Of a DNA stretch of 64,000 nucleotides, positions 18,007-26,858 are shown piece after piece (within the stretch, counting starts at the first letter, position 1; the number at the start of each line of letters is the position of its first letter). This DNA is from Domibacillus aminovorans (GTDB lineage Bacteria > Bacillota > Bacilli > Bacillales > Domibacillaceae): contig NZ_LQWY01000044.1 of the NCBI RefSeq assembly GCF_001643235.1, positions 16,939 to 80,938 of the forward strand, in the 5' to 3' direction. Position numbers and translations under genes: made by a program. The notes beneath the pieces are model-generated. The model saw only the letters and a program-made list of their open reading frames with translations. It was not told the origin of the DNA and searched no databases.

Positions 18007-18582
18007 GTGACATTATTAAAAGACATTTTATCATTTAACAAAACATTTGTAGAAAACAAAGAGTTTGAAAAATTTACAACAACGAAATTCCCAAATAAAC
18101 GTGTTGTTGTTTTAACGTGTATGGATACACGTCTTGTTGAGCTTGTCACAGAAGCAATGAATTTCAAAAACGGGGATGTGAAAATTGTCCGTAATGCCGG
18201 GGCCATCGTCAATCACCCATTTGGTTCTATTATGCGCAGCCTGCTCGTTGCCGTGTACCAGTTGCAGGCAGATGAAGTGTTAATTATTGGCCACTATGAC
18301 TGTGGCATGAGTTCTCTTTCAAGCAGTGCGATGTTCGAGGCAATGAGAGAGCGCGGTGTTCAGCAGGAAGTAATCGATACGCTTCGTCATGCCGGTATTG
18401 ATGTCGATCACTGGCTCGAAGGCTTCAGTAGCGTAGAAGAAAGTGTAACCCATAGTGTGAACTTGGTAAAATCTCATCCGCTTATGGTTGCAGACATTCC
18501 CGTACACGGCCTTGTCATTGATCCGACTACAGGCAAACTTGACCTCGTTGTCGATGGGTATGAAAAGGCAGCGACCCTCTAA
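18007..18582 (+). CDS. ytiB: beta-class carbonic anhydrase family protein (YtiB-like)
   Basis: 191 residues. The zinc ligands of beta carbonic anhydrases are all present: C38 and D40-R42 in CMDTRL, then H96 and C99 in GHYDCGM; RNAGAIV is also conserved. GTG start after GAGAGGAGAG. It hydrates carbon dioxide to bicarbonate in the cytosol. The protein ends VVDGYEKAATL, typical of YtiB. Confidence 0.88.
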   Translation: MTLLKDILSFNKTFVENKEFEKFTTTKFPNKRVVVLTCMDTRLVELVTEAMNFKNGDVKIVRNAGAIVNHPFGSIMRSLLVAVYQLQADEVLIIGHYDCGMSSLSSSAMFEAMRERGVQQEVIDTLRHAGIDVDHWLEGFSSVEESVTHSVNLVKSHPLMVADIPVHGLVIDPTTGKLDLVVDGYEKAATL

Positions 18583-18708
18583 GAGCTGCTCCTGTTTTAT
18601 TGCTCTTTCAAGGTACGAACTTTTCCACCTTACGCTCATTCATGTGCTTTTCATAATGAAGAAAAATCACCAGCAACACACGGCAGCTATCTTTACCGCC
18701 GGGATGAA

Positions 18709-18740
18709 AAAGAGCCGCGGGCACCCGCCCACGGCTCTTT
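18709..18740. terminator. terminator between ytiB and katE
   Basis: Stem AAAGAGCCG/CGGCTCTTT with a GC-rich loop between convergent genes. Confidence 0.75.
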
Positions 18741-18753
18741 CACTTTTTTGTTT

Positions 18754-20790
18754 TTACACTTGTCGATTCCAATGGCGATGTTCAGCGAGCGCGTTCAAAA
18801 ATGTATCCGCAAAATCTTTTGACGGACTCGCTTCTGTTACAACACCCGTATCGGCAGGCAAATCTGCAATCAAATCTACTCCATCATGCGAAGCACCGAC
18901 TGTTTTAAAGTGGTCGAATGCTTCATTAATAAAATAAACAGCCTCTTTCTTCACTTTCGGGTTTACACTCAAACCACCTGCTGCATACACTGCGTCAAAT
19001 AATACGAAGTCCGCCGTCAAGAATGTGTGTGACACTTCCATTTCCGTACCATCATCCCCTTTGACAAAGCCTTGCTTATCGCTGACGATCTCTGGACGCG
19101 TACCCGCTTTTTCAAATTCCTTCATGATTTTGCTAACATCTTTTCCATTAAAACCATTGCCCGCAAGAACGGCAATTTTACGTGTCGCAACGCCTTTAAT
19201 CGGATTTGCTTCCTGGCTAAGCGCTAGTGATGATTTAGTGACGCTTGATTCTTTCACGTCTTTTGGACCCTTAACACCAATCGCATCCGCTATTGACACA
19301 CCAAGCTGCTGGCTGACATTGGCAAACATATTCACAACTTGCTGCTTAATATCTTTGCTTTGCACTTTGCCAAGTTCAAAACTGAAGGCTTCGTTAATGT
19401 GCTCTTTTTCCAGCTCAGTCATACTGTTCCAAAACAGTCTTGCTTGAGAAAAATGATCTTTAAAACTATCACTTCGACGCTGTACTTTGCGGCCATCCAC
19501 TTTTTCCTGATAATGAACATATCCGCCTTCTTCTTCTGTGGCCGTTGATGGCGTATTTTGATCAATCGAGTTTTTGTGATAGCTGACAGGGCCTGGATTA
19601 ATGGTCATCCGGCTGTAACCGTCCCGCTGGTTATTATGAAATGGGCAAACAGGGCGATTAATTGGCAGTTCGTGAAAGTTCGGGCCGCCTAGACGGATTA
19701 GCTGCGTGTCCGTATATGAGAACAATCTGCCTTGTAAAAGCGGATCATTTGAAAAATCAATTCCTGGTACGACATGCCCCGGATGGAACGCAACTTGCTC
19801 TGTTTCCGCAAATACATTATCAACGTTGCGATTCAGCGTCATTTTCCTGATAATTTTGACCGGAACCTCTTCTTCCGGCCATACTTTTGTCGGATCTAAA
19901 ATATCAAAGTCAAATTTAAATTCATCTTCTTCATCGATCATTTGAACACCAAACTCAAATTCAGGGTAGTCGCCCATATCAATCGCTTCCCATAGATCAC
20001 GGCGGTTAAAATCCGGATCTTTTCCGGCAATTTTTTGTGCTTCATCCCAGACGAGCGATTTAATGCCCAGCACCGGTTTCCAATGAAACTTCACAAATCG
20101 TACTTTGCCCTGCTCATTAATAAAACGGAATGTATGAACACCAAACCCTTCCATCATCCGGAAACTGCGTGGAATAGCCCGGTCAGACATGTGCCACATA
20201 ATCATATGAGCCGATTCTTGGTTGTTTGCGACAAAATCCCAGAATGTATCATGCGCACTCGCTGCCTGTGGCATTTCATTATGCGGCTCGGGCTTGACCG
20301 CGTGAATAAGATCCGGGAACTTAATCGCGTCCTGGATGAAAAAAACGGGCATATTGTTTCCAACTAAGTCATAATTTCCTTCCTCCGTGTAAAATTTCGT
20401 CGCGAAACCGCGCACATCACGCACCGTTTCAGCAGAACCACGTGATCCAGCCACTGTCGAAAAACGCACAAAAACGGGTGTTTTGACAAATGGATCCTGT
20501 AAGAATCCTGCCTTTGTATATTCTTTCATCGATTCATATAATTCAAAATAACCATGCGCCGCATATCCACGTGCATGAACGACACGCTCTGGAATACGCT
20601 CGTGGTCGAAATGGGTCATTTTTTCTCTAAAGTGGAAATCCTCCATTAACGTTGGGCCACGGTCACCTGCTTTGAGCGAATGCTCATCTTCAGACACACG
20701 GAGGCCCTGGTTTGTTGTCATTTTTTCTCCCTTATTGGTCGCCCGAAATTGATCTAATTGTTTATCTTTGCTGTTTTCATTATTTTCCAT
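18754..20790 (-). CDS. katE: large-subunit heme catalase (KatE/HPII type)
   Basis: 678 residues, long-form catalase. The catalase core (about 25-500) has the distal histidine H72 in [13 protein letters not shown], the asparagine in [11 protein letters not shown], and the heme-tyrosine region [18 protein letters not shown]. The C-terminal about 150 residues (from [13 protein letters not shown]) form the flavodoxin/DJ-1-like domain of large-subunit catalases. AGGAGAGG precedes ATG 20790. Decomposes hydrogen peroxide; the B. subtilis homologue is a general-stress gene. It stands alone, bounded by a terminator. Confidence 0.95.
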   Translation of the reverse strand: MENNENSKDKQLDQFRATNKGEKMTTNQGLRVSEDEHSLKAGDRGPTLMEDFHFREKMTHFDHERIPERVVHARGYAAHGYFELYESMKEYTKAGFLQDPFVKTPVFVRFSTVAGSRGSAETVRDVRGFATKFYTEEGNYDLVGNNMPVFFIQDAIKFPDLIHAVKPEPHNEMPQAASAHDTFWDFVANNQESAHMIMWHMSDRAIPRSFRMMEGFGVHTFRFINEQGKVRFVKFHWKPVLGIKSLVWDEAQKIAGKDPDFNRRDLWEAIDMGDYPEFEFGVQMIDEEDEFKFDFDILDPTKVWPEEEVPVKIIRKMTLNRNVDNVFAETEQVAFHPGHVVPGIDFSNDPLLQGRLFSYTDTQLIRLGGPNFHELPINRPVCPFHNNQRDGYSRMTINPGPVSYHKNSIDQNTPSTATEEEGGYVHYQEKVDGRKVQRRSDSFKDHFSQARLFWNSMTELEKEHINEAFSFELGKVQSKDIKQQVVNMFANVSQQLGVSIADAIGVKGPKDVKESSVTKSSLALSQEANPIKGVATRKIAVLAGNGFNGKDVSKIMKEFEKAGTRPEIVSDKQGFVKGDDGTEMEVSHTFLTADFVLFDAVYAAGGLSVNPKVKKEAVYFINEAFDHFKTVGASHDGVDLIADLPADTGVVTEASPSKDFADTFLNALAEHRHWNRQV

Positions 20791-20840
20791 TTTTTAATTC
20801 CTCTCCTTTTTAAGTGACTAGATTGGAATACTTTATGACA

Positions 20841-20867
20841 TGTACCACTTATTCATAGGAGTAAAAC
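20841..20867 (-). promoter_or_regulatory. weak sigma-B-like promoter candidate for katE
   Basis: On the minus strand GTTTTA and GGTACA are separated by about 15 bases. This only loosely matches the general-stress consensus (GTTTAA, GGGTAT). Offered because katE homologues are sigma-B genes. Confidence 0.2.
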
Positions 20868-21085
20868 ACCTTCTTTGGAACCAATTCGACATCATTCTAA
20901 TTTACATATATGAACCTTAAATTGTGTACGTTCTTTCCTTGAATGCATCTCTTTTTTTAGAAATAAACCTCAATTTTCGACTAATTCAGACCATTTGCTC
21001 AATTTATTGAATCATTATTTATGCGGATGTATAGAACATTTAATGATGCTAAAATAAAGTTGAATTTATCCTTGGGAGGTGGATT

Positions 21086-22366
21086 ATGGAAAAGAAGAGA
21101 TTAGTACTTTTTCTTACGGCTTTACTCATTTTTATTTTTTTGGAGGAGAGACATTCTTCTGCAGAATCAGACATTATTCAAATTGGCGTAGACAGTGCAA
21201 ATGTACGCAGTGAGCCTGCTATGACAGCGAGTGTCATCAGCAGCGCAAAACGAAACGAGCAATTCCAAGTGCTGAAGGAAAAATATGATTGGTATCAAAT
21301 TCAACTCTCTGATGGGAAAAAAGGGTGGGTAGCAAGTTATATCGTCACAAAAGGTGCCAGCGATTCACCAGCATCCGATAGTCTAGCGTCATCCAGTCAA
21401 ACTGGTACCATTACAGCGGATCATGTAAATATAAGGGATACCCCTTCCTTATCGGCTTCTATTATCGGAAAAGTAAACAACGGTGATCAAGTTAGTATCA
21501 CATCCACCACGAATGGATGGGTTCAGATTCTTTATCAAAATGAAACGGCATGGGTAAGCAGCCAATTTGTTCATACACAGTCATCACAAAGTACAGCATC
21601 AACAGGTGATTTTGTCGTTATTCTAAATGAAGGTACAAATATTCGGACAAGCCCATCCACGTCTTCATCTGTTATTGCACAAGGATCACCGGGAGAACGT
21701 TATCCACTTACAGGACGAGAAGGCGAATGGTACAAAATCAGCTTAGTAAATGGAAACGAGGCGTATGTCGCTAGCTGGATAGTTTCTTCTTCCATTGATA
21801 CAAATTCAACAACAATGGATTCGAACAGTCTAAATGGAAAAGTAATCGTTCTTGACCCTGGACATGGCGGAATAGACGATGGGACAACAGGCGTACAAGG
21901 AACAATTGAAAAAAATATAACGTTACAAACAGCTGAACGTTTGGCTAAAAAACTTCAACAAGATGGGGCCACCGTTCTGATGACGAGATCGACCGATACA
22001 TACGTTCCGCTTCCATCTCGTACAAATCATGCCCATTATCACGATGCTGATGCGTTTATTAGCATTCATTACGACGGGTCTCATGAAAAAAGTGCAGCTG
22101 GCTTTACAACGTATTACTACCATCAAAATCAGAAACAGCTCGCAAACAGGATTAATAATGGATTGGCTAACTCCATTTCTTCCAAAAACCGTGGCATGCG
22201 GCATGGCGACTATTTCGTTTTACGCGAAAACAATCAGCCAGCTATTTTGCTTGAACTTGGCTATTTAACAAACACATATGAAGAATCATTGATTGTAACG
22301 GAATCCTATCAACAACTTGCCGCAAACGGCATTTATAATGGATTACTTTCTTATTTTTCCAGCTAA
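21086..22366 (+). CDS. secreted N-acetylmuramoyl-L-alanine amidase with three SH3b domains
   Basis: 426 residues. A signal peptide (MEKKRLVLFLTALLIFIF, cleaved near residue 27) leads into three bacterial SH3 repeats of about 55 residues, recognisable from NVRSEP, VNIRDTPS and TNIRTSPS, joined by Ser/Thr-rich linkers. The catalytic Amidase_3 domain (about 250-424) has zinc histidines in LDPGHGG and SIHYDGS and the glutamate in ILLELGYLTN. It cleaves the stem peptide from peptidoglycan, probably in wall turnover or cell separation. It resembles YrvJ of B. subtilis with fewer SH3 repeats. Confidence 0.92.
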   Translation: MEKKRLVLFLTALLIFIFLEERHSSAESDIIQIGVDSANVRSEPAMTASVISSAKRNEQFQVLKEKYDWYQIQLSDGKKGWVASYIVTKGASDSPASDSLASSSQTGTITADHVNIRDTPSLSASIIGKVNNGDQVSITSTTNGWVQILYQNETAWVSSQFVHTQSSQSTASTGDFVVILNEGTNIRTSPSTSSSVIAQGSPGERYPLTGREGEWYKISLVNGNEAYVASWIVSSSIDTNSTTMDSNSLNGKVIVLDPGHGGIDDGTTGVQGTIEKNITLQTAERLAKKLQQDGATVLMTRSTDTYVPLPSRTNHAHYHDADAFISIHYDGSHEKSAAGFTTYYYHQNQKQLANRINNGLANSISSKNRGMRHGDYFVLRENNQPAILLELGYLTNTYEESLIVTESYQQLAANGIYNGLLSYFSS

Positions 22367-22403
22367 AAAACAGTTCCGGAAGCATCGCTTTCGGAACTGT
22401 TTT
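22367..22403. terminator. terminator between the amidase gene and lplJ
   Basis: AAAACAGTTCCG stem and complement between convergent genes, with A- and T-runs on the two sides. Confidence 0.85.
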
Positions 22404-22408
22404 AATGG

Positions 22409-23398
22409 TTAATAAATCAACTTCACCATTTCATCTAGTGTTACCTGACCAAAATAGTGCTTCATTTCAAGCGACTGCAGTGCCTTTTCGATCGCTTCTT
22501 TTTCATGTTTAGCCCCTTTAAGCGCTGTTTCAACTTCATATACATCACCCGCTCCGAAAAAGTCACCGTAAATGTGTACATGCTCAATCAAGCCTTTTTT
22601 CACATTTAAACGAACATCAATTAAGCCTATCGGGAAGCGATGTGAACGCTGAATATTAAATGCGGGTGATTTTCCATAATTCCAATCCCAGTTTTGATAC
22701 CGATCTTTTGAAATGGAATGGATCGTCTGCCAGTCATTATCGGTCAATTTGTATTCTTTAATATTTTCTTCTCCTTCAAAAATATTCGTCAGCACAAACT
22801 GACGAAATTCCTCAATCGTCATTTTTTTTTCTAACAAATCAGATATGTTCGCTACACGACTCCGAATGGATTTAATCCCTTTTGATTCAATTTTGTCTTT
22901 GCGTACCTTAAGCGCCGCGACGACGTCATCCATGTTTGTATCAAACAAAAGAGTTCCGTGTGTAAACATGCGGCCTTTTGTTGAAAACTGTGCATTGCCG
23001 GATATTTTGAACCCATTGGCGATAATATCATTTCGGCCGCTCAACTCTGCATTCAGTCCGAGTTTGTTCAACGTATTTACAACCGGCTCCGTAAACTTAC
23101 GGAAATTGTGAAAGCTGTCACCGTCATCTTTTGTAATGAAACTGAAATTTAAATTGCCGAGGTCATGATATACCGCTCCGCCTCCTGACAATCGACGCAC
23201 AATATGAATTCCTTGATCCTCTACGTAATCAACGTTAATTTCTTCAATTGTATTTTGATTTTTCCCAATGATAATCGACGGTTCATTGATGTAAAACAAT
23301 AAGTACGACTCATTGATGTCTAGATGCTTAACTGCGTATTCTTCAATAGCCAAATTCATATGCGGATCTGTAATTCCTTGATTATCAATAAACAACAT
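22409..23398 (-). CDS. lplJ: lipoate-protein ligase LplJ
   Basis: 329 residues from ATG 23398, preceded by GGAGG at 8 bases; the frame to 23413 is not needed. It has the biotin/lipoate ligase fold with RRLSGGGAVYHDLGNLNFSF for lipoyl-AMP binding, catalytic lysine in NGFKISGNAQ, and a C-terminal accessory domain (about 250-329). It attaches scavenged lipoate to dehydrogenase E2 subunits and GcvH. Single gene. Confidence 0.93.
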   Translation of the reverse strand: MLFIDNQGITDPHMNLAIEEYAVKHLDINESYLLFYINEPSIIIGKNQNTIEEINVDYVEDQGIHIVRRLSGGGAVYHDLGNLNFSFITKDDGDSFHNFRKFTEPVVNTLNKLGLNAELSGRNDIIANGFKISGNAQFSTKGRMFTHGTLLFDTNMDDVVAALKVRKDKIESKGIKSIRSRVANISDLLEKKMTIEEFRQFVLTNIFEGEENIKEYKLTDNDWQTIHSISKDRYQNWDWNYGKSPAFNIQRSHRFPIGLIDVRLNVKKGLIEHVHIYGDFFGAGDVYEVETALKGAKHEKEAIEKALQSLEMKHYFGQVTLDEMVKLIY

Positions 23399-23477
23399 AA
23401 TGAATGCCTCCATTTACCCGTTTTATTTACTGTAGCATGTTTAGACTTTTTTATCCGGATCATGGATTAGTGTAAAT

Positions 23478-23804
23478 AAAATTTGCAGAAAATCCTGCAA
23501 AAGGATATTCTTACAACGCCACACAGAAGCCGCCGCATCTTAAAGCAATTTTCCCGGCAGAAACATTAAATGATTCCCGGGGAAATATGTACCGTATGAA
23601 ATCAACCATTCATCGACAAGCAATGTCTTCCTGCAAGGCCATCAAATTCGAGTTGAAGTGTCTTCGAGCAACTTTCCCCGCTTTGATGTGAACTTGAACA
23701 CAGGCCGTACGATGATCAACAGCAGCGATACAAAAATAGCGACACAGACGATTTATCACGATAATCAGCACCCTTCGCACATTGTGCTGTCCGTAATTCC
23801 TTAA
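23478..23804 (+). pseudogene. CocE/NonD-family hydrolase relic with internal deletion
   Basis: One frame, with a stop upstream and no start codon, joins two distant parts of an X-Pro dipeptidyl-peptidase-like hydrolase. The first is AENPAKGYSYN...PPHLKAIFPAET, from the alpha/beta-hydrolase domain; the second is the C-terminal jelly-roll end STSNVFLQGHQIRVEVSSSN, FPRFDVNLNTG, TIYHDNQHPSHIVLSVIP. The catalytic centre and several hundred residues between are missing, and the seam is near 23560-23575. It is a dead gene. Confidence 0.75.
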
Positions 23805-23830
23805 TATGTAATTTTAAACAACAAACAAAA

Positions 23831-23866
23831 AATGCCTGACTCTTTGAACACTTGAGTCAGGCATTT
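23831..23866. terminator. terminator between the hydrolase relic and the small minus-strand gene
   Basis: AATGCCTGACTC stem and complement, flanked by A- and T-runs. Confidence 0.8.
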
Positions 23867-23869
23867 TCG

Positions 23870-24064
23870 TTAAGCAGTTTTAGTAAGTTTATCGTCAACA
23901 ACGTTCTCCTCCTTCACTTCACAACTGGAGTCTCTTTCCGCTTCCATGTCGCACACATCGTAGCTTCCGATAGACAATGATCCGCCTTCATCTAACATCC
24001 GGGCTTTATCTAGCTTCTCCATAAGCACATCTTCAGGCTTACGACGGACAATGACAGCTTTCAC
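23870..24064 (-). CDS. small hypothetical protein, 64 residues
   Basis: Starts at GTG 24064 after GGGAGGG. Basic N-terminus (MKAVIVRRKPEDVLMEKLDK) and acidic C-terminus with two cysteines. No membrane segment or known domain. The good ribosome site and terminator suggest a real gene. Function unknown. Confidence 0.55.
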   Translation of the reverse strand: MKAVIVRRKPEDVLMEKLDKARMLDEGGSLSIGSYDVCDMEAERDSSCEVKEENVVDDKLTKTA

Positions 24065-24127
24065 GATAATCCCTCCCTTTACCTTTTCTATACCCGTTTT
24101 TCAACTTTGTATTCTTCTTTTCAAAAA

Positions 24128-24151
24128 AAGCCTGACGTCATTGTCAGGCTC
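24128..24151. terminator. terminator of the YciI-family gene
   Basis: AGCCTGAC-GTCATT-GTCAGGCT directly 3' of the gene; an A-run lies on the left, which is a T-run for minus-strand transcripts. Confidence 0.75.
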
Positions 24152-24156
24152 TGTCA

Positions 24157-24414
24157 TTAATTCTTTTTCCATTCTTTCAATTCAAGACGGCGGACTTTAT
24201 GAGTAACAACGGGGTCATTCTCGGCAAGTGTTTGTGCTTCCTCGTAGGAATCTGCGACATATACTACAAGCCCTCCTGAATTATCGCCAAACGGGCCTCG
24301 TGCATACACCTTTCCTTCTTCCTCTAGTTTCTCTAAATACTCAATATGAAGCGGACGTACTTCTTTATTTTTCTCCGGATCTAACATATGTAACAACGCA
24401 GCGTAATAAGCCAT
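24157..24414 (-). CDS. YciI-family protein
   Basis: 85 residues, a complete YCII domain (dimeric alpha+beta barrel): MAYYAALLHMLDPEKNKEVR, the His in RPLHIEYLEKLEEEGKVYARGPFGD, and the closing DPVVTHKVRRLELKEWKK. Members have been proposed to act as small hydrolases or dehydrochlorinase-like enzymes; the physiological role is unknown. Single gene with a GGAGGAG-type ribosome site and its own terminator. Confidence 0.85.
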   Translation of the reverse strand: MAYYAALLHMLDPEKNKEVRPLHIEYLEKLEEEGKVYARGPFGDNSGGLVVYVADSYEEAQTLAENDPVVTHKVRRLELKEWKKN

Positions 24415-24640
24415 TTGTTCTCCTCCATGTCATGTAATGTATTCATACACTATCTATTTTATCAAATATTCTTAAATGTTTCGATTCTCCATTCATTTCC
24501 CTGACTTCTAATGATTCAAAACAAGTTGAACATGAACATATAAAATCATTTTTCATCTCAACACATTACTTTCGTTTCAAACAAAAGGACTTCTAGTTGT
24601 ACTATAATAGACATAAATCACATTTAGCAGGTGTACATAC

Positions 24641-25537
24641 ATGGACATTAAGCATTTGCAATATTTTATTGAAGTGACGAACTTTAACAGCTTTTCAAAA
24701 GCAGCGGAGCATTTGTTTATTACCCAGCCAACGATCAGCAAAATGATTAAAAATTTAGAGGCGGAGCTCGGTGTTGAATTGTTTGACCGATCCCGCAAAA
24801 AAATTGTATTGACCGATGCAGGACGTATTTTGCTCGAGCAGGCTAAACTAGTTGATCAAGCATTTCACAATTTAGAAACAGAGCTGGATAACCTGCTGGA
24901 ACTGAAAACAGGTCATATTCGGATCGGCCTCCCGCCTGTTTTTGATGCGCATTTTTTCTTAAAAATTATCGGTGCCTTCCATAAAGTTTATCCAGGTATT
25001 ACATTTCAGCTCTTAGAAGATGGTTCTAAAAAGATTGAAGAGGATGTTGAAAACAATGATCTTGATGTAGGAGTTATCGTGATGCCGACGAAAAATGAAG
25101 TGTTCGAACATTTTTCCTTTATGGAAGAAGATTTAATGCTAATCCTTCCTCGTTCTCATCCATTAGCAAACAAAACAGAAATCCATTTGTCTGAACTCGC
25201 AGCTGAATCCTTTATTTTATTTAACAAAGATTTCGTTTTAAATGACCGGATTGTTTCTTCCTGCAATCTGGCTGGCTTTCATCCACACGTTATTTCCGAA
25301 AGCTCTCAGTGGTCGTTCATTGAAGAAATGGTCGCCTCCGAACTAGGCATTTCTTTATTACCAGAAAGCATTTGCCGTCATCTGCATGATCATGTTCGGG
25401 CTGTTAATGTAGTCAATCCTTCGATTAATTGGAACTTGGCGATTATTTGGCGGAGAAATCAATACCTTTCGTATGCGGCCAAAGAATGGCTCCAGTTTAC
25501 GAAGGCACAATTTTCAAAAACGAATCTAAACAGATAG
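24641..25537 (+). CDS. cidR: LysR-family regulator, CidR (YwbI)-like
   Basis: 298 residues. The N-terminal helix-turn-helix spans about 1-60 (MDIKHLQYFIEVTNFNSFSK, ITQPTISKMIKNLEAELG), followed by a periplasmic-binding-like effector domain (IRIGLPPVFDAHFFLKIIG, GISLLPESICR, IIWRRNQYLSYAAKEWL). The wording matches CidR, which in bacilli activates cidAB and acetate/pyruvate-overflow genes. No cidAB pair is adjacent here, so the target is elsewhere or different. It has its own terminator. Confidence 0.78.
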   Translation: MDIKHLQYFIEVTNFNSFSKAAEHLFITQPTISKMIKNLEAELGVELFDRSRKKIVLTDAGRILLEQAKLVDQAFHNLETELDNLLELKTGHIRIGLPPVFDAHFFLKIIGAFHKVYPGITFQLLEDGSKKIEEDVENNDLDVGVIVMPTKNEVFEHFSFMEEDLMLILPRSHPLANKTEIHLSELAAESFILFNKDFVLNDRIVSSCNLAGFHPHVISESSQWSFIEEMVASELGISLLPESICRHLHDHVRAVNVVNPSINWNLAIIWRRNQYLSYAAKEWLQFTKAQFSKTNLNR

Positions 25538-25548
25538 ATTCGTTTTTT
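25519..25548 (+). terminator. terminator of the cidR-like gene
   Basis: CGAATCTA-AACAGA-TAGATTCG followed by six T; the stem overlaps the end of the coding sequence. Confidence 0.8.
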
Positions 25549-25681
25549 CATACTTACTATTCATATTTGGAAGCATTTACATAGAGAAAAGCTATACTGA
25601 TAATGAAAAAGAACCATTTTACTTCCTTTTAATGTCGAAGTACACTTGTAACAGATTCCACTACAGGAGGAAGCGACACAC

Positions 25682-26212
25682 ATGAATGCCACAAAACAGG
25701 CCATTAAAACGAGAGAAAGCCGCATTGTACATGCAGACCAAGTATTGTCATGCGATTTAAATAATTATCAAACACTATTCGGCGGCGTACTCATGAAAAA
25801 AATCGACAGTGTCGCGAGCCTATCCGCACGACGCCACGCGCGTGTAAAAGAATGCGTGACTGCATCAACTGATTCCATCGATTTTCTCGATGCGATTCAT
25901 GAAAGTGATTCACTTTGCCTGGAATCATTCGTCACCTATACAGGCCGCACATCAATGGAGATCTTTTGCAAAGTGATTGCGGAAGACTTCATTACAGGAA
26001 ACCGGCGCATTGCTGCAACTGCTTTTCTAACGTTTGTCGCACTCGATGTAAATAAGCGCCCTGTTGAAGTGCCTGGCGTCATTCCAGAAACAGAAGAAGA
26101 AAAATTCCTATATAATTCGGCAAAAGACCGTGCCGAAATGCGTAAGCTGAGAAGAACGAAGAGTAAAGAACTTGCGGAATATATGACCTTAAAAAAACCG
26201 TGGGACCGATAA
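25682..26212 (+). CDS. ykhA: acyl-CoA thioesterase (YkhA-like, hotdog fold)
   Basis: 176 residues with one hotdog domain. NNYQTLFGGVLMKKIDSVAS contains the helix and catalytic-region Asn/Asp of the BACH/YkhA type; FVTYTGRTSMEI is the second conserved strand. The C-terminal 40 residues are charged. AGGAGG ribosome site. Hydrolyses acyl-CoA esters in the cytosol; chain-length preference is not readable. A second gene follows after 15 bases. Confidence 0.88.
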   Translation: MNATKQAIKTRESRIVHADQVLSCDLNNYQTLFGGVLMKKIDSVASLSARRHARVKECVTASTDSIDFLDAIHESDSLCLESFVTYTGRTSMEIFCKVIAEDFITGNRRIAATAFLTFVALDVNKRPVEVPGVIPETEEEKFLYNSAKDRAEMRKLRRTKSKELAEYMTLKKPWDR

Positions 26213-26227
26213 AAGGAGGAATAGAAA

Positions 26228-26602
26228 ATGATTGCTACTTTATGTAGTCTTGACGAGTTAAGAAAGGCAAAAAAAGCATTGGATCATCTCGAACATACTT
26301 ACCCGGTCCTTTTTGAAAAAATAGTACATGTGATGAATTTAACGCGTGCTCTTCAAATGAAATATCAGTATATGGGCTGCTTACTTATGGATGAAGACTC
26401 GTCCAACTGCCTGCCTAATCTATCCCAAGGATCTGTCCTTCGTTTATATATAAAAGAAGTGAAAACATTGAAAATGGATGCAGATATATACGTGTTAAAA
26501 CAACTATTTATAACATTTAAAGAAATAGGCTACGCGAAAATCAGCCTGCTCACACTCGGTAACACACCTGAATCATTAGTTGGCTCTTCAAGCGTAAAAT
26601 AA
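26228..26602 (+). CDS. hypothetical protein downstream of ykhA
   Basis: 124 residues, soluble, no recognised domain (MIATLCSLDELRKAKKALDH, YQYMGCLLMDEDSSNC). It has a strong AAAGGAGG ribosome site 15 bases after the ykhA stop and shares its terminator, so it is very likely cotranscribed with the thioesterase. Function unknown. Confidence 0.65.
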   Translation: MIATLCSLDELRKAKKALDHLEHTYPVLFEKIVHVMNLTRALQMKYQYMGCLLMDEDSSNCLPNLSQGSVLRLYIKEVKTLKMDADIYVLKQLFITFKEIGYAKISLLTLGNTPESLVGSSSVK

Positions 26603-26618
26603 ACACGTTGAATAAAAA

Positions 26619-26658
26619 TACACCTTAAAAGCTCTTGCTTTCGAGGTGTGTTTTTATT
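26619..26658 (+). terminator. terminator of the ykhA transcript
   Basis: AATACACCT stem and AGGTGTGTTT complement with a T-rich tail. Confidence 0.75.
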
Positions 26659-26858
26659 TATGTTCCTAATGGTCGATTAATCCGTTTGATTCGTTTCTAA
26701 ATGCATACATGCATACATCCATTCATCTTCACTTCAGTTTTATTCTGACACCTAATTGTGTACAATAATAATACATTAGTTTAACGATCTTCTTTTTTCT
26801 ATAAGTACTTGTTATTAATTTTGAAAGACCTTATTAAAAGACGATTGGGAGAATCTAA

